Source of the DNA: Streptomyces malaysiensis subsp. samsunensis
GTDB taxonomy: Bacteria > Actinomycetota > Actinomycetes > Streptomycetales > Streptomycetaceae
Assembly (NCBI RefSeq): GCF_024519315.1
Contig: NZ_JANIIC010000001.1
Span: forward strand, 310,001 to 374,000
Direction: 5' to 3'
DNA length: 64,000 nt
Below, piece by piece: positions 1 to 43,600 of this stretch. The translations under genes and the position numbers were made by a program. Below the pieces are notes generated by a model. It ran no database searches, was not told where the DNA came from, and saw nothing but the letters and a program-made list of their open reading frames with translations. Positions within the stretch are counted from its first letter, which is position 1. The number at the start of each line of letters is the position of its first letter.

Positions 1-14639
<14,639 letters not shown>

Positions 14640-14695
14640 TGGAGTCTCACCCATGCTTCTCGTCACAAACCTTGCGCCCGCGGACCCATCGATCC

Positions 14696-17600
14696 TTAGA
14701 TTCCGAGTTCCTTGTCGATGAAGGCGAAGACCTCGTCGGGTGTCGCCTCCTGCAACTTCTCCGTCACGGTCCCGCCGTCGCCCTCGGCCGCCTCGGCGTC
14801 GGCCGTACGGGGCTCCGCCCACTTCGCCGCGAGGTCCCGCAGCCGGGCCGCGATGGTCTCCCGTGCCCCGCTGTCGGGGTCGAGGACGGACAGCGCGGAC
14901 TCCAGCGCGTCGAGCTCGGCGACCCCGGGCGCGGCGGCCGTACCGCCGTCGCCCACGATCCGGGCGCACAGGAACTCGGCGAGCGCCGTCGGGGTCGGGT
15001 AGTCGAAGACCAGCGTGGCGGGCAGCTTCTGCCCGGTGGCGGCGGTCAGCCGGTTGCGCAGTTCCAGGGCGATGAGCGAGTCGAAGCCCAGCTCCTTGAA
15101 CGCCCGCCCGGCGCCCACCTCGTCGGTCGAGGGGTGGCCGAGCGCGGCGGCCGCGCCCGAGCGCACGACCTCCAGGACGACCAGGGACTGCTCGGCCCGG
15201 GAGATCCCGGCCAGCCGCTTGCGCAGCGCCTCCGCCGGGGACCCGTCCGGGCCCGCGCCGGGCTCGCCCACCGCCGGGCCGCCGGTCTCCCGCAGCCGCC
15301 GGACCTCGGGCAGTTCGCCGATGAGCGGGCTGGGGCGGACCGCCGTGTAGCCGTAGGCGAAGCGGTCCCACTGGATGTCGGCCACGGCCACGACCGTGTC
15401 GGCGTGGTCCAGGGCCCGCTGGAGCGCCGTGATCGCCGCGTGCGGCGCCATCGCCGGGACACCGCCCCGGTCCAGCCGCTCGCCGATGGCCCCGTCGGCG
15501 GCCAGCCCGGTCTCGCCCCAGCGGCCCCAGGCCACCGAGGTGGCGGGCAGGCCGTCGGCGCGGCGCCGCTCGGCCAGCGCGTCGAGATAGGCGTTGGCCG
15601 CCGCGTAGTTGCCCTGTCCGGCGTCGCCGAGCGTGCCCGCGATACCGGAGAACAGCACGAACGCGGACAGGTCCAGCTCGCGGGTCAGCTCGTGCAGATG
15701 GCGCGCCGCGTCGGCCTTGGGGCCGAGGACGGTGGCGAACCGCTCCGGGGTGAGCGCGTCCAGGACGCCGTCGTCCAGAACGCCCGCGGCGTGCATGACC
15801 GCCGTGAGCGGCTGGTCGGCCGGGATGGTGGCGAGCAGCGTCTCGACGGCCTTGCGGTCGGCCACGTCGCACGCGGCGACGGTGACCTCGCTGCCGAGCC
15901 CGGTCAGCTCGTCCCGCAACTCGGCCGCGCCCGGGGCCTCCAGGCCACGGCGGCTGGTGAGCACCAGATGCTCGGCGCCGTTGGCCGCGAGCCAGCGCGC
16001 CACATGGGCGCCCAGCGCGCCCATACCACCGGTGACCAGCGTCGTACCGACCGGCTTCCACGACCGTGCGGCGGGCGCACCGGCCAGCGGGGCGTGTACG
16101 AGCCTGCGGGCGAACACCCCGGCCGTGCGCACCGCGAGCTGGTCCTCGCCGTCGGTCCCGGCGAGCACCCCGGCGAGCCGGGCCAGCGCCCGCTCGTCGG
16201 GCGCGCCGGGCAGGTCCACCAGACCGCCCCAGCGCTCCGGGTACTCCAGCGCGGCGGTCCGGCCGAGCCCCCAGACGAGCGCCTGCTCGGGGGAGTCCAC
16301 GCTGTCCGTCCGGCCGACGGCGACCGCGCCCCGGGTGGCGCACCACAGCGGCGCGTCCACCCCGGCGTCGCCGAGGGCCTGGATCAGCACGGCGGTGCCG
16401 GTCAGCCCGGCGTTGACACCGTCGGTGCCGGGCGCGGTCCCCTCGTCGAAGGCGAGCAGCGAGAGCACACCGGAGACCGTTCCGGCGTCGGCCAGCTCCT
16501 CCCGCACCAGGCGGGTCAGCGACGCGCGGTCCGACTCCACGGCGGTCGGGGTGATCTGCCGTACCTCGGCGCCGCGTTCGGCGAGCATCCGGATCGTGCC
16601 GAGCGTCCAGTCGTCGGTGGCGGCGGACTCGGGCACGGCCAGCAGCCAGGTCCCGGACAGCCGGGGGGCCTGGCGCTCGGTCAGCGAGGTCCAGGTGACG
16701 CGGTAGCGCCAGCCGTCCACCGTGGACTGCTCACGGGCCTGCTTGCGCCACGAGGCCAGCGCGGGCAGGACGGCGCCGAGCGAGGACCGCTCGCCGTCGT
16801 CCCCGAACGCGAGGGTGTCGGCCAGCGACTCCAGGTCCTCGCGCTCGACGGCCTCCCAGAAGCGGGCGTCGACGGCGTCGGACGGCGTGCCCGACTCATC
16901 GGCCGGGACGTCCGGGCCCTGCGGCCAGTAGGTCTGGTGCTGGAAGGCGTACGTCGGCAGCTCGACGCGGACCGCGCCGGTCCCCTCGTACACCGCCTCC
17001 CAGTCCACGCTCACACCGCGCGTCCACGCCTCGCCCAGCGAGACCCAGAAGCGGTCAAGACCACCCTCGTCACGGCGCAGCGAACCGATCGCGGCCGCCT
17101 CACGGCCCGCGTCCTCGGCCGTCTCCTGCACACCCATCGTCAGCACCGGGTGCGCACTGGACTCGATGAACACACCGAAGCCCTCGTCCAGCAGACGACG
17201 GATGGCACCCTCAAGCTCAACCGTGCGACGCAGGTTGGTGAACCAGTACTCGGCGTCCAGCTCGGAACCGTCCACCCACTCCCCCGTCACGGTGGACAGG
17301 AACGGCACCTCGGCCGTCTTGGGCTGTACCGGCGCGAGCAGCTCCAGCAGCTCATCACGGAGCAGTTCGACCTGCGCGGAGTGCGAGGCGTAGTCCACCG
17401 GCACCCGCCGGGCCCGCACCTCATCCGCCTCGCAGGACGCCAGCAGTTCATCCAGCGCCTCGGGCTCACCGGAGACCACCACCGACGACGGTCCATTGAC
17501 CGCCGCCACCGAGATCCGCTCCTCGCCCCACGGCGCGATCCGCTCCCGCACCTCCGCCACCGGAAGCGCCACCGACACCATGCCACCCTTGCCCGCAAGC

Positions 17601-19570
17601 ACCCGGCCGATCGCCTGACTGCGCAACGTCACCACACGCGCCGCGTCCTGAAGCGAGAGAATCCCCGCCACACACGCCGCCGCGATCTCACCCTGCGAAT
17701 GGCCGACCACGGCCGACGGCCGCACACCCAGCGAACGCCACAGCTCCGCGAGCGAAACCATCACGGAGAACAACACCGGCTGAACAACGTCCACCCGCTC
17801 CAGTGACGGTGCGCCCTCCGCTTCGCGCAGCACATCCACCAACGACCAGTCGGTGAACTCTGCGAGCGCGGCGGCACACTCATCAATACGGGCAGCGAAC
17901 ACCGGTGAAGCATCCAACAGCTCCACGGCCATGCCTACCCATTGTGACCCCTGTCCTGGGAACACGAATGCGGCCTTGCCCCCGATTGAGGCCCCCTGCA
18001 CCAGGTTGGGAACGACCTGCCCCCTAGCGAGGGCGTCCAAACCACGGACGAAATCGTCCCGATCTGTGCCCACCAGGACCGCGCGCCGGTCGAAGGCGGC
18101 GCGGGTGGTGGCCAGCGCGTGGCCGATGTCCAGCGGGCGCAGAGTGGGGTCGGCGTCGAGGTGGGCCAGCAGCTTGCCGGCCTGGGCGCGCAGCGCCGCC
18201 TCGCTCCTGCCGGACACCGTCCACGGCAGCGCCCCGGGCCGCCGGGTCACCGGCTCGGTCTCGTCCGGCTCCTCGGCGGGCGCCTGCTCGATGATGGCGT
18301 GCGCGTTGGTGCCGCTGAAGCCGAACGAGGACACCGCGGCCCGGCGCGGACGTCCGGTCTCCGGCCACTCCCGCGCCTCGGTCAGCAGCTCGACCTCGCC
18401 CGCCGACCAGTCCACATGCGAGGTGGGCTCCACGATGTGCAGCGACTCGGGCAGAACGCCGTGGCGCAGCGCGAGCACGAGCTTCATCACACCCGCGACA
18501 CCGGCGGCCGCCTGGGCGTGGCCGATGTTGGACTTGATGGAGCCGAGCAGCAGGGGCTGCCCCTCGGGCCGCTCCTGGCCGTAGGTGGCGAGCAGCGCCT
18601 GCGCCTCGATCGGGTCGCCCAGCGTCGTACCGGTGCCGTGTGCTTCCACGACGTCCACCTCGGCCGCGGACAGCCGGGCGTTGGCGAGCGCCTGCCGGAT
18701 CACCCGCTGCTGGGACGGGCCGTTGGGCGCCGTCAGCCCGTTGGAAGCGCCGTCCTGGTTGATCGCGCTGCCACGCACGATCGCCAGCACCGGATGGCCG
18801 TTCTTGCGGGCGTCCGACAGCCGCTCGACCAGCAGCATGCCCACGCCCTCGGCCGGGCTGAAGCCGTCCGCGTCCGCGGAGAACGCCTTGCTGCGGCCGT
18901 CGGAGGACAGTCCGCGCTGGCGGCTGAACTCGATGAACGTGCCCGGGGTGGCCATCACGGTCACCCCGCCCGCGAGCGCGATCGAGCACTCGCCCTGGCG
19001 CAGCGACTGGACGGCCAGGTGCAGCGCCACCAGCGACGCCGAGCACGCGGTGTCGACGGTGACGGCCGGGCCCTCCAGACCGAAGGTGTACGAGAGCCGG
19101 CCGGAGACGACGCTCGCGGCGCTGCCGGTGGCCAGGTGGCCCTCGTAGCCCTCGGTGTTGCTGCGCATGAGGATGGAGTAGTCGGAGCCGTTGGTGCCGA
19201 CGAAGACACCGGACGGGCTGCCGTGCAGCGTGGCCGGGTCGATGCCCGCCCGCTCGAACGCCTCCCAGGACGCCTCCAGCAGCAGCCGCTGCTGCGGGTC
19301 CATCGCCATGGCCTCACGCGGCGAGATCCCGAAGAAGGCGGGGTCGAACTCACCGGCCCCGGTGAGGAATCCGCCCTCGCGGGTGTAGCTGGTGCCCTGC
19401 GCGTCCGGGTCCGGGTTGTAGAGGGCCTCGGTGTCCCAGCCGCGGTCGCCCGGGAACTCCGACAGCGCGTCGCCACCGGAGACGAGCAGCTGCCACAGCT
19501 CCTCGGGGGTCCGCACGCCGCCGGGGAAGCGGCAGCTCATGGAGACGATGGCGATCGGCTCGTCGTCGGC
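14696..19570 (-). other. Module E2: KS-AT(methylmalonyl)-KR(Ser to Gly)-ACP and docking
   Basis: KS Cys1761; AT Ser2210 (GHSQGE), YASH from 2312; KR with [11 protein letters not shown] and Tyr2907, but Gly2894 (GGT, 15644-15646) replaces the catalytic Ser in FSGIAG; ACP Ser3083 in [10 protein letters not shown]. It should add a methyl-branched unit with OH or, if the KR is impaired, a ketone. The AT segment 17400-18060 has more A/T-ending codons than its surroundings. Confidence 0.85.
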
Positions 19571-22500
19571 GAGCGCCGCGGCGGTGGGCAGCGCGGCCAC
19601 CGCGGCGCTCCGCTCACCGGCGATCTCGCCGCGCAGATGGCGCGCGAGCACCGTGGGGGTGGGGTAGTCGAAGATCAGGGTCGGCGGCAGCTTCAGCCCG
19701 CTGGCGGAGCTGAGCCGGTTGCGCAGTTCGACGGCGGTCAGCGAGTCGAAGCCCAGCTCCTTGAAGGCCCGGCCGGCCTCCACGTCATCGGCGCCCGCAT
19801 AGCCCAGGACGGCCGCCACGGCGGTGCGGACGAGCTCCAGCACCAGCCGCTCCTGCTCGGCCTCCGGCACCCCGGCCAGCTGCTGGGCCAGCGCGACCGC
19901 GCCCGCGCCGTCCGCGTCGGCGTCCCCGGCCATGTCCTGGATGACGTCCCGCGCCTCGGGCAGGTCGTGCAGCAGCGGACGGGAGCGGCCGGAGGTGAAG
20001 GCGAGAACGAAGCGCTTCCACTCCATGTCGACCACGGTGAGCACCGACTCGTCGCGGTCCAGCGCGTGCTGGAGCGCGGTGACGGCCGACCGCGGTGCCA
20101 TCTCGATGACGCCGTGGCGGCGCATCCGGTCGCCGACACCGCCCTCGGCCATACCGCCCTCGCCCCACGGGCCCCAGGCCAGCGAGGTGGCGGGCAGGCC
20201 CTGGGCGCGCCGGTACTCGGCGAACGCGTCCAGGAAGGCGTTGCCCGGGGCGTAGTTGCCCTGGCCGGGCGCGCCGAAGGTGGCCGCGAAGGACGAGAAC
20301 AGCACGAACGCCGACAGGTCCAGATCCCGGGTGAGCTCGTGCAGATGGCGGGTGGCGTCGACCTTGACCTTCAGCACCCGGTCCACCTGGTCCGTGGTCA
20401 GGCCCTCGATCACCCCGTCGTCCAGCACGGCGGCCGTGTGGACGACGGCGGTCAGCGGGTGTTCGGCGGGGATGTCCGCGAGCAGCGCCTCGACCTGGGC
20501 GCGGTCGGCCACATCACACGCGGCGATGGTGACCTTGGCGCCGAGCTCGGTCAGTTCGGACCGCAGGTCCGCCGCGCCCGGGGCGTCCAGGCCACGGCGG
20601 CTGGTGAGCACCAGATTCTCGGCCCCGTTGCCGGCCAGCCAGCGCGCCACATGGGCGCCCAGCGCGCCCGTACCGCCGGTGACCAGAATGGTGCCGGTCG
20701 GCTCCCAGGTCCGTACAGGGGGCGTGGCGGCCAGCGGGGCGCGCACCAGACGGCGTACGAGCAGCCCGGTGGCGCGGATCGCGACCTGGTCCTCCTCCTC
20801 GGCCCCGGCGAGCGCGGTCACCAGCCGGGCCAGCGCCCGCTCGTCGGGCGCCCCGGGCAGATCGACCAGACCGCCCCAGCGCTCGCCGTGCTCCAGCGCG
20901 GCCACCCGGCCCAGCCCCCAGACCAGCGCCTGCTCGGGCGACTCCAGCGGCTCCGCACGGCCGACGGAGACGGCGCCCCGGGTGGCGGACCACAGCGGCG
21001 CGCCGATCTCCGCGTCGCCGAGGGCCTGCACCAGCGCGAGCTGGGCGGCCACTCCGGCCGGGACGGAGGGGTGGCGGGGGTGCGGGTGGCCGTCGAGGGC
21101 CAGCAGCGAGAGCACTCCGGTGAACGGGATGCCGTCGGTTTCCGCGAGCGCCGCCCGCAGCCGCTCGGTCAGCTCCTCGCGGCCGTCGGCGTCGGTGTCC
21201 ACGGCGATCCGCCGTACGTCGGCGCCGCGTTCGGCGAGCACCCCGGCCACGGCGTCGGTCCAGGTGTCGGTGTTCTCGGTGCCCGGTACGCCGGGTTCGA
21301 CGACGAGCCAGACGCCGGTCAGCCGCGCGGGCTGCCCATCGGCGAGCGGCTTCCAGGTGACGCGGTAGCGCCAGCCGTCCACCGTGGACTGCTCACGGGC
21401 CTGCTTGCGCCACGACGCCAGCGCGGGCAGCAGCGCGCTGACCCGCTCGTCGCCGTCCACGTCCAGCTCGGCGGCGAGCGACTGCCAGTCCTCGCGCTCG
21501 ACGGCCTCCCAGAAGCGGGCCTCCACGGGGTCGGCGGCGGGGGTGGCGTCGGCGGTGGGGGTGCCCGACTCCAGCCAGTAGTGCTGGTGCTGGAAGGCGT
21601 ACGTGGGCAGCTCGACGCGGACCGCGCCCGTACCGTCGAACACGCCGTCCCAGTCCACGGTGACGCCACGTGTCCACGCCTCGCCGACGGAGGCCCAGAA
21701 GCGGTCAAGACCGCCCTCGTCACGGCGCAGCGACCCGATCGCGGCCGCCTCACGGCCCGCGTCCTCGGCCGTCTCCTGCACGCCCATGGTCAGAACGGGG
21801 TGCGCGCTGGACTCGATGAAGGCTCCGAAGCCCTCGTCCAGCAGACGGCGGACCGCACCCTCCAGCTCAACCGTGCGACGGAGGTTGGTGAACCAATACT
21901 CGGCATCCAGCTCCGGACCCTCGACCCACTCCCCCGTCACCGTCGACAGGAACGGCACCTCGGCAGCCCTGGGCTCCACGGGGGCGAGCAGCTCCAAGAG
22001 TTCCTCGCGGAGCAGCTCGACCTGCGCGGAGTGCGAGGCGTAGTCCACCGGCACCCGCCGCGCACGCACCTCATCCGCCTCACAGGACGCCAGCAGCTCG
22101 TCCAGCGCGGTCGGCTCACCGGAGACGACCACCGACGACGGCCCATTGACGGCCGCGACGGAGATGCGCTCCTCGCCCCAGGACGCGATCCGCTCCCGCA
22201 CCTCCGCCACCGGAAGCGCCACCGACACCATGCCACCCTTACCCGCCAACACCCGCCCAATGGCCTGACTGCGCAACGCCACCACACGCGCCGCGTCCTT
22301 CAACGACAGGGCCCCCGCCACACACGCCGCCGCGATCTCACCCTGCGAATGACCGATCACCGCCGCCGGAACAACACCCAACGAACGCCACAACTCCGCC
22401 AGCGACACCATCACCGCGAACAACACCGGCTGCACCACATCGACGCGCTCCAGCGACGGCGCACCCTCCGCACCCCGCAACACATCCACCAACGACCAGT

Positions 22501-24325
22501 CGGTGAACTCCGCCAACGCCCCCGCACACTCCTCGATCCGCGCCGCGAACACGGGCGAGGCATCCATCAGCCCCACCGCCATCCCGGCCCACTGCGAACC
22601 CTGCCCCGGGAACACGAACGCCGTACGGCCGCCGACGGCGGAGCCCTGTGCGACACCCGCCGCCATACCGCCCTCGGCCAGGGCGGTCAGCCCGGTCAGC
22701 AGTGTGTCGCGGTCCTGGCCACGCACCACGGCGCGGTGGTCGAGCTGGGCCCGGGTGGTGGTCAGCGAGAGGGCCACGTCGAGCGGGCTGAGGGACGGGT
22801 CGGCCTCGAGGTGGGCCAGCAGTCGCTCGGCCTGGGCGCGCAGCGCGGCCGCGCTCTTGCCCGACAGCGCCCACGGCACCACGTCCAGCGGCTTGGCCGG
22901 GGCCGGTGCCTCGGTGGCATCCTCGGCAGCCTCCTCGACGGGGGCCTGCTCCAGGATGGTGTGCGCGTTGGTGCCGCTGAAGCCGAAGGAGGACACGGCG
23001 GCCCGGCGCGGACGGCCGGTCTCCGGCCAGGGGGTGGTCTCGGCGAGCAGCGACACCGCGCCCGCCGACCAGTCGACATGCGGGGTCGGCTCGTCGATGT
23101 GCAGCGTCCTGGGCAGCACACCGTGCTCGATGGCCTTGACCATCTTGATGATCCCGGCGACACCGGCGGCCGCCTGGGTGTGCCCGATGTTGGACTTGAT
23201 GGAGCCGAGGAGCAGCGGCTGGTCCTCGGTGTGCTCCTGGCCGTAGGTGGCGAGCAGCGCCTGGGCCTCGATCGGGTCGCCCAGCGTGGTGCCGGTGCCG
23301 TGTGCTTCGACGGCGTCCACATCGGCGGCGGAGAGGCGGCCGTTGGTGAGCGCCTGGTGGATGACGCGCTGCTGGGACGGGCCGTTGGGCGCCGTCAGAC
23401 CGTTGGAGGCGCCGTCCTGGTTGATCGCCGAGCCACGCACGACGGCGAGCACCGGATGGCCGTATCTGCGGGCGTCCGACAGCCGCTCGACCAGCAGCAT
23501 GCCCACACCCTCGCCCCATCCGGTGCCGTCCGCGGCGGCGGCGAAGGGCTTGCAGCGGCCGTCGGCGGCGAGGCCGCGCTGCCGGCTGAACTCGGTGAAC
23601 GTCGAGGGCGTGGCCATCACGGTGACACCGCCCGCGAGCGCGAGCGAGCATTCGCCGTTGCGCAGCGCCTGCACCGCCATGTGCAGGGTGACCAGCGACG
23701 ACGAGCACGCCGTGTCGACGGTGACGGCCGGGCCCTCCAGGCCGAAGGTGTAGGACACCCGGCCGGAGGCGATGGAGCCGGAGCTGCCGGTGCCGAGGAA
23801 GCCCTCGACGCCCTCGGGCACGGAGTCGAGCCGCGAGGTGTAGTCGTGGTACATCACACCCGCGAAAACACCGGTCCGGTGGCCGCGCAGCCCGGTCGGG
23901 TCGATCCCGGCCCGCTCGAACGCCTCCCAGGACGCCTCCAGCAGCAGCCGCTGCTGCGGGTCCATCGCCATGGCCTCACGCGGCGAGATCCCGAAGACCG
24001 CCGGGTCGAAGCCGCCCGCGTCATAGAGGAATCCGCCCTCGTCGACGTAGCTGGCGCCCGCCTGGTCGGGGTCGGCGTCATAGAGCGACTCGACGTCCCA
24101 GCCGCGGTCCGTGGGGAACCCGGAGATCGCGTCCTGGCCGTCCAGCACGAGCTGCCACAGCTCCTCGGGGGTGGTGACCCCGCCGGGGTAGCGGCAGCTC
24201 ATCGCGACGATGGCGATGGGCTCCTGGTGCCGCTCCTCGACCTCGCGGAGCTGCCGGCGGGCCTGACGCAGGTCGGCGGTGGCCCGCTTGAGGTAGTCCC
24301 GGAGCTTGTCCTCGTTATTCACCAT
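14696..24325 (-). CDS. Modular PKS E, two methylmalonyl KR modules (E1-E2)
   Basis: The protein has 3209 aa: docking coiled coil; E1 KS-AT-KR-ACP; E2 KS-AT-KR-ACP; C-terminal docking tail ending [13 protein letters not shown]. Both ATs have GHSQGE and YASH, so both should use methylmalonyl-CoA. No DH or ER is present. E1 KR looks fully active; E2 KR has Gly at the catalytic Ser position. Predicted output is two methyl-branched units with one or two hydroxyls directly after the pentaene. Size and two-module methylmalonyl architecture recall NysB/AmphB of classical polyene clusters. The ATG at 24325 has AAGGAG 8 nt upstream (24334-24339), the best ribosome site in the window. Gene D stops 65 nt before and F starts 56 nt after the TAA. 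Confidence 0.97.
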   Translation of the reverse strand: MVNNEDKLRDYLKRATADLRQARRQLREVEERHQEPIAIVAMSCRYPGGVTTPEELWQLVLDGQDAISGFPTDRGWDVESLYDADPDQAGASYVDEGGFLYDAGGFDPAVFGISPREAMAMDPQQRLLLEASWEAFERAGIDPTGLRGHRTGVFAGVMYHDYTSRLDSVPEGVEGFLGTGSSGSIASGRVSYTFGLEGPAVTVDTACSSSLVTLHMAVQALRNGECSLALAGGVTVMATPSTFTEFSRQRGLAADGRCKPFAAAADGTGWGEGVGMLLVERLSDARRYGHPVLAVVRGSAINQDGASNGLTAPNGPSQQRVIHQALTNGRLSAADVDAVEAHGTGTTLGDPIEAQALLATYGQEHTEDQPLLLGSIKSNIGHTQAAAGVAGIIKMVKAIEHGVLPRTLHIDEPTPHVDWSAGAVSLLAETTPWPETGRPRRAAVSSFGFSGTNAHTILEQAPVEEAAEDATEAPAPAKPLDVVPWALSGKSAAALRAQAERLLAHLEADPSLSPLDVALSLTTTRAQLDHRAVVRGQDRDTLLTGLTALAEGGMAAGVAQGSAVGGRTAFVFPGQGSQWAGMAVGLMDASPVFAARIEECAGALAEFTDWSLVDVLRGAEGAPSLERVDVVQPVLFAVMVSLAELWRSLGVVPAAVIGHSQGEIAAACVAGALSLKDAARVVALRSQAIGRVLAGKGGMVSVALPVAEVRERIASWGEERISVAAVNGPSSVVVSGEPTALDELLASCEADEVRARRVPVDYASHSAQVELLREELLELLAPVEPRAAEVPFLSTVTGEWVEGPELDAEYWFTNLRRTVELEGAVRRLLDEGFGAFIESSAHPVLTMGVQETAEDAGREAAAIGSLRRDEGGLDRFWASVGEAWTRGVTVDWDGVFDGTGAVRVELPTYAFQHQHYWLESGTPTADATPAADPVEARFWEAVEREDWQSLAAELDVDGDERVSALLPALASWRKQAREQSTVDGWRYRVTWKPLADGQPARLTGVWLVVEPGVPGTENTDTWTDAVAGVLAERGADVRRIAVDTDADGREELTERLRAALAETDGIPFTGVLSLLALDGHPHPRHPSVPAGVAAQLALVQALGDAEIGAPLWSATRGAVSVGRAEPLESPEQALVWGLGRVAALEHGERWGGLVDLPGAPDERALARLVTALAGAEEEDQVAIRATGLLVRRLVRAPLAATPPVRTWEPTGTILVTGGTGALGAHVARWLAGNGAENLVLTSRRGLDAPGAADLRSELTELGAKVTIAACDVADRAQVEALLADIPAEHPLTAVVHTAAVLDDGVIEGLTTDQVDRVLKVKVDATRHLHELTRDLDLSAFVLFSSFAATFGAPGQGNYAPGNAFLDAFAEYRRAQGLPATSLAWGPWGEGGMAEGGVGDRMRRHGVIEMAPRSAVTALQHALDRDESVLTVVDMEWKRFVLAFTSGRSRPLLHDLPEARDVIQDMAGDADADGAGAVALAQQLAGVPEAEQERLVLELVRTAVAAVLGYAGADDVEAGRAFKELGFDSLTAVELRNRLSSASGLKLPPTLIFDYPTPTVLARHLRGEIAGERSAAVAALPTAAALADDEPIAIVSMSCRFPGGVRTPEELWQLLVSGGDALSEFPGDRGWDTEALYNPDPDAQGTSYTREGGFLTGAGEFDPAFFGISPREAMAMDPQQRLLLEASWEAFERAGIDPATLHGSPSGVFVGTNGSDYSILMRSNTEGYEGHLATGSAASVVSGRLSYTFGLEGPAVTVDTACSASLVALHLAVQSLRQGECSIALAGGVTVMATPGTFIEFSRQRGLSSDGRSKAFSADADGFSPAEGVGMLLVERLSDARKNGHPVLAIVRGSAINQDGASNGLTAPNGPSQQRVIRQALANARLSAAEVDVVEAHGTGTTLGDPIEAQALLATYGQERPEGQPLLLGSIKSNIGHAQAAAGVAGVMKLVLALRHGVLPESLHIVEPTSHVDWSAGEVELLTEAREWPETGRPRRAAVSSFGFSGTNAHAIIEQAPAEEPDETEPVTRRPGALPWTVSGRSEAALRAQAGKLLAHLDADPTLRPLDIGHALATTRAAFDRRAVLVGTDRDDFVRGLDALARGQVVPNLVQGASIGGKAAFVFPGQGSQWVGMAVELLDASPVFAARIDECAAALAEFTDWSLVDVLREAEGAPSLERVDVVQPVLFSVMVSLAELWRSLGVRPSAVVGHSQGEIAAACVAGILSLQDAARVVTLRSQAIGRVLAGKGGMVSVALPVAEVRERIAPWGEERISVAAVNGPSSVVVSGEPEALDELLASCEADEVRARRVPVDYASHSAQVELLRDELLELLAPVQPKTAEVPFLSTVTGEWVDGSELDAEYWFTNLRRTVELEGAIRRLLDEGFGVFIESSAHPVLTMGVQETAEDAGREAAAIGSLRRDEGGLDRFWVSLGEAWTRGVSVDWEAVYEGTGAVRVELPTYAFQHQTYWPQGPDVPADESGTPSDAVDARFWEAVEREDLESLADTLAFGDDGERSSLGAVLPALASWRKQAREQSTVDGWRYRVTWTSLTERQAPRLSGTWLLAVPESAATDDWTLGTIRMLAERGAEVRQITPTAVESDRASLTRLVREELADAGTVSGVLSLLAFDEGTAPGTDGVNAGLTGTAVLIQALGDAGVDAPLWCATRGAVAVGRTDSVDSPEQALVWGLGRTAALEYPERWGGLVDLPGAPDERALARLAGVLAGTDGEDQLAVRTAGVFARRLVHAPLAGAPAARSWKPVGTTLVTGGMGALGAHVARWLAANGAEHLVLTSRRGLEAPGAAELRDELTGLGSEVTVAACDVADRKAVETLLATIPADQPLTAVMHAAGVLDDGVLDALTPERFATVLGPKADAARHLHELTRELDLSAFVLFSGIAGTLGDAGQGNYAAANAYLDALAERRRADGLPATSVAWGRWGETGLAADGAIGERLDRGGVPAMAPHAAITALQRALDHADTVVAVADIQWDRFAYGYTAVRPSPLIGELPEVRRLRETGGPAVGEPGAGPDGSPAEALRKRLAGISRAEQSLVVLEVVRSGAAAALGHPSTDEVGAGRAFKELGFDSLIALELRNRLTAATGQKLPATLVFDYPTPTALAEFLCARIVGDGGTAAAPGVAELDALESALSVLDPDSGARETIAARLRDLAAKWAEPRTADAEAAEGDGGTVTEKLQEATPDEVFAFIDKELGI
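19571..24325 (-). other. Module E1: KS-AT(methylmalonyl)-KR-ACP
   Basis: Residues are counted in protein E. KS Cys207; AT Ser660 (GHSQGE), YASH from 762; KR with [14 protein letters not shown] and Tyr1358 (GQGNYAPGN); ACP Ser1528. It should leave a hydroxyl flanked by a methyl branch. Its AT is nearly identical at DNA level to that of gene B around the active site, and its KR is the closest relative of B's dead KR in this window by motif comparison. Confidence 0.9.
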
Positions 24326-24390
24326 TGCGTCGGCTCCTTGCGAAGAGGGAGGTGGTGCTCATGGGTTCCATGGATTCAGAACGCTCCCGT

Positions 24391-40572
<16,182 letters not shown>

Positions 40573-40623
40573 TACGCCGTCTCCGCGGTGCTGAGATGAG
40601 TCGATGAGCTCTTGTGGAGCAGG

Positions 40624-43600
40624 TCAGGAGAGCCCGAGCTCGTCGTCGAGGAGATCGAAGATCTCGTCTGCCGTAGCGGACTGGATTTCACGGTCTTCTG
40701 CGGTGCTGTCCGTAGCACTGTGCGTTTCATTCCACTTCGACAGGAGGTCGCGCAGGCGGGTGGTGATGCCGGTGCGCTCGGTGTCGTCCGGGGCGATCGT
40801 GGCGAGGAGCGTTTCGAGCTTGTCGAGCTCCGCGTGCACGGGCTGGTGTCCGGCAGCGTTGTCCAGGCCCAGCTCCTCGCGCAGATATCCGGCGAGCGCG
40901 GTGGGCGTCGGGTAGTCGAAGATCAGCGTGACCGGCAGCCGCAGCCCGGCGGCGGCGCCCAGCCGGTTGCGCAGATCCACGGCGGTGAGCGAGTCGAAGC
41001 CCAGGTCGAGGAAGCCCCGCCCGGCGTCCACGTCGTCCGGGGTGGCGTAGCCGAGGACGGCGGCCACATGGCCGAGGACGACCTCCAGCAGCTCCCGGTC
41101 GCGTTCGGTCTCCGAGAGCCCGGAGAGCCGTTCGGCGAGCGAGCCCGCACCCGAGTCGGCCACGGCACCGACACCGGTGGCCCCGGTGTCGGCGGAGCGC
41201 CGTACGGGGGTACGGACCAGGCCGCGCAGCAGTGGCGGCAGCAGCCCGGCGGCGGCCTGGCCGCGCAGGGCGCCCGTGTCGACGCGGATCGGCACCAGTA
41301 CGGACTCGGACAGAGTGCCCGCCACGTCGAACAGCGCCAGGCCCTCGTCCTGGCCGAGCGCCTCGAAGCCGCCGCGCGAGATGCGGGTGACATCGGTGGT
41401 GTCCAGGCTTCCGGCCATGCCGTCGGCGGTCGCCCACAGGCCCCAGGCGAGGGAGCTCGCGGGCAGGCCCTGGGCGTGGCGGTGCCGGGCGAGCGCGTCC
41501 AGGAAGGCGTTGGCCGCGGCGTAGTTGCCCTGTCCCGCGCTGCCGAAGGCACCGGCGGCGGAGGAGAAGAGCACGAACGCGGCCAGGTCCTTCTCCCGGG
41601 TCAGCTCGTGGAGGTTCCACGCCGCGTCCACCTTGGGGCGCAGCACCGTGTCGATCCGCTCACCGGTCAGCGAGCTGATCACGCCGTCGTCCAGGACGCC
41701 CGCGGTGTGTACCACGGCGGTCAGCGGACGGTCGGCGGGGAGGGCCGCGAGGGTCGCGGCCAGGGCATCCCGGTCGGCGGCGTCACAGGCGGCCCAGGTG
41801 ACCTCGGCGCCCATCTCGCCCAGTTCGGCGGCGAGTTCGGCCGCGCCGGGGGCGTCGCCGCCCCGTCGGCTGAGCAGCAGCAGACGGCGTACGCCGCGCG
41901 CCCGCACCAGGTGGCGGGCGAACAGGCCGCCCAGGGCGCCGGTGGCGCCGCTGAGCAGCACGGTGCCGTCCGGGTCGCCGAGACCGGCGGGCTCGGGCGT
42001 GTCCGGCAGGGCCGGGACCCGGGCGAGCCGGTAGGCGTGGCCGGTGCCGGAGCGCAGGGCCAGCTGCGGTTCATCGGTGGCGAGCACCGACGGCAGGGCC
42101 CGCTGGGAGGCGTCGGTGCCGTCGGTGTCGACCAGGACGAACCGGCCGGGGTTCTCCGACTGCGCGGACTTGACCAGGCCCCACACGGTGGTGTGGACCA
42201 GGTCGGCGATGTCATCGCCGGGGGCCGCGGCGACCGCGCCCCGGGTGACGAGGACGAGTCGGGTGTCGGCCAGCCGCTGGTCGTTCAGCCAGTTCTGGAC
42301 CAGGTCCAGGGCGTTCCGGGCGGCGGCCCGCGCGGTGTCGGCGAGGGATGCGACGCCGCCGGTGTCGGCGAGGGGAGCCACGACCACATCGGGGGCGGCC
42401 GCGCCGCCGTCGAGGGCGGTGGTGAGTGCCGCGAGGTCCGCGTGGTCGTCCAGCCGCTCGCCCGCCACGGTGAAGCCGGTGGCGGCGCCGAGGGTCACCC
42501 AACGCTCGCCCAGCGGGATATCGGTGGCGGACGCGGACAGGGCCGTCCACTCCGGGCGGAACAGCGACTCGTGGTACGCGGCCCGCGAGGCGTCCAACTG
42601 CTCGGCCGCGAGCGGCCGCAGCACGAGGCCGTCGATGGTGGCGACGGGGGCGCCGGTGCCGTCGGCGAGGTGCAGCGACACCCCTTCGGCGCCGGGCCGC
42701 AGCCGTACGCGCAGCGATGCGGCGCCCCCGGCGTACAGCCGTACACCGGTCCAGGCGAACGGCAGCCGCGCCCCTTCGCCGCCCTCGCGCTCCGAGTCGA
42801 GGCCGAGGGTGTGCAGGGCGGCGTCCAGCAGCGCCGGATGCACCCCGTACGCGGCGGCCTGGGGCTCGAAGCCCTGGGGCAGCCGGATCTCGGCGAACAG
42901 CTCGTCGCCACGCCGCCAGGCGGCGTCCAGCCCCTGGAAGACCGGGCCGTAGCCGAGTCCGGCGGCGGCCGCGCCCGCGTAGAACTCCTCGGTGGCCAGC
43001 GCCGTCGCGTCGGCGGGCGGCCACACGCCCAGGTCCGGCTGTTCGGGCCAGTCGGCCTCGCCCGGGGCGAGGAAGCCGGTGGCGTGGCGGATCCACGGCT
43101 CGTCGGCGGGGACGTCCTCGCGGCGCGAATGCAGGGTCAGCGCGCGCCGCCCCGTCTCGTCGGCCGCCGCGAGCTCCAGCCGTAGCTGGACGGCACCCTG
43201 TTCGGGCAGGACCAGCGGGGCCTGGAGGGTCAGCTCCTCGACCGTGTCACAGCCCGCCTCGTGGCCGGCCCGCAGCGCGAGCTCGACGAACGCGGTGCCG
43301 GGCAGCAGCACCGTGTCCATGACGGCGTGGTCGGCCAGCCACGGGTGGGTCGGCAGCGCCAGCCGCCCGGTGAACACGAAGCCACCGGTGTCGGGCAGTT
43401 CCACCGCCGCGCCCAGCAGCGGATGGTCGGCCGAGCCGAGGCCCGCCAGGACCACGTCCTCGACGGAGATGCCCACGTCGAGCCAGTAGCGCTGGCGCTG
43501 GAAGGCGTAGGTGGGCAGCGCCACGCGGCGGGCGCCGCGCCCGCCGTAGACCGCCGCCCAGTCCGGGGCCGCGCCGCGGACATGGATCTGGGCGAGGGCG

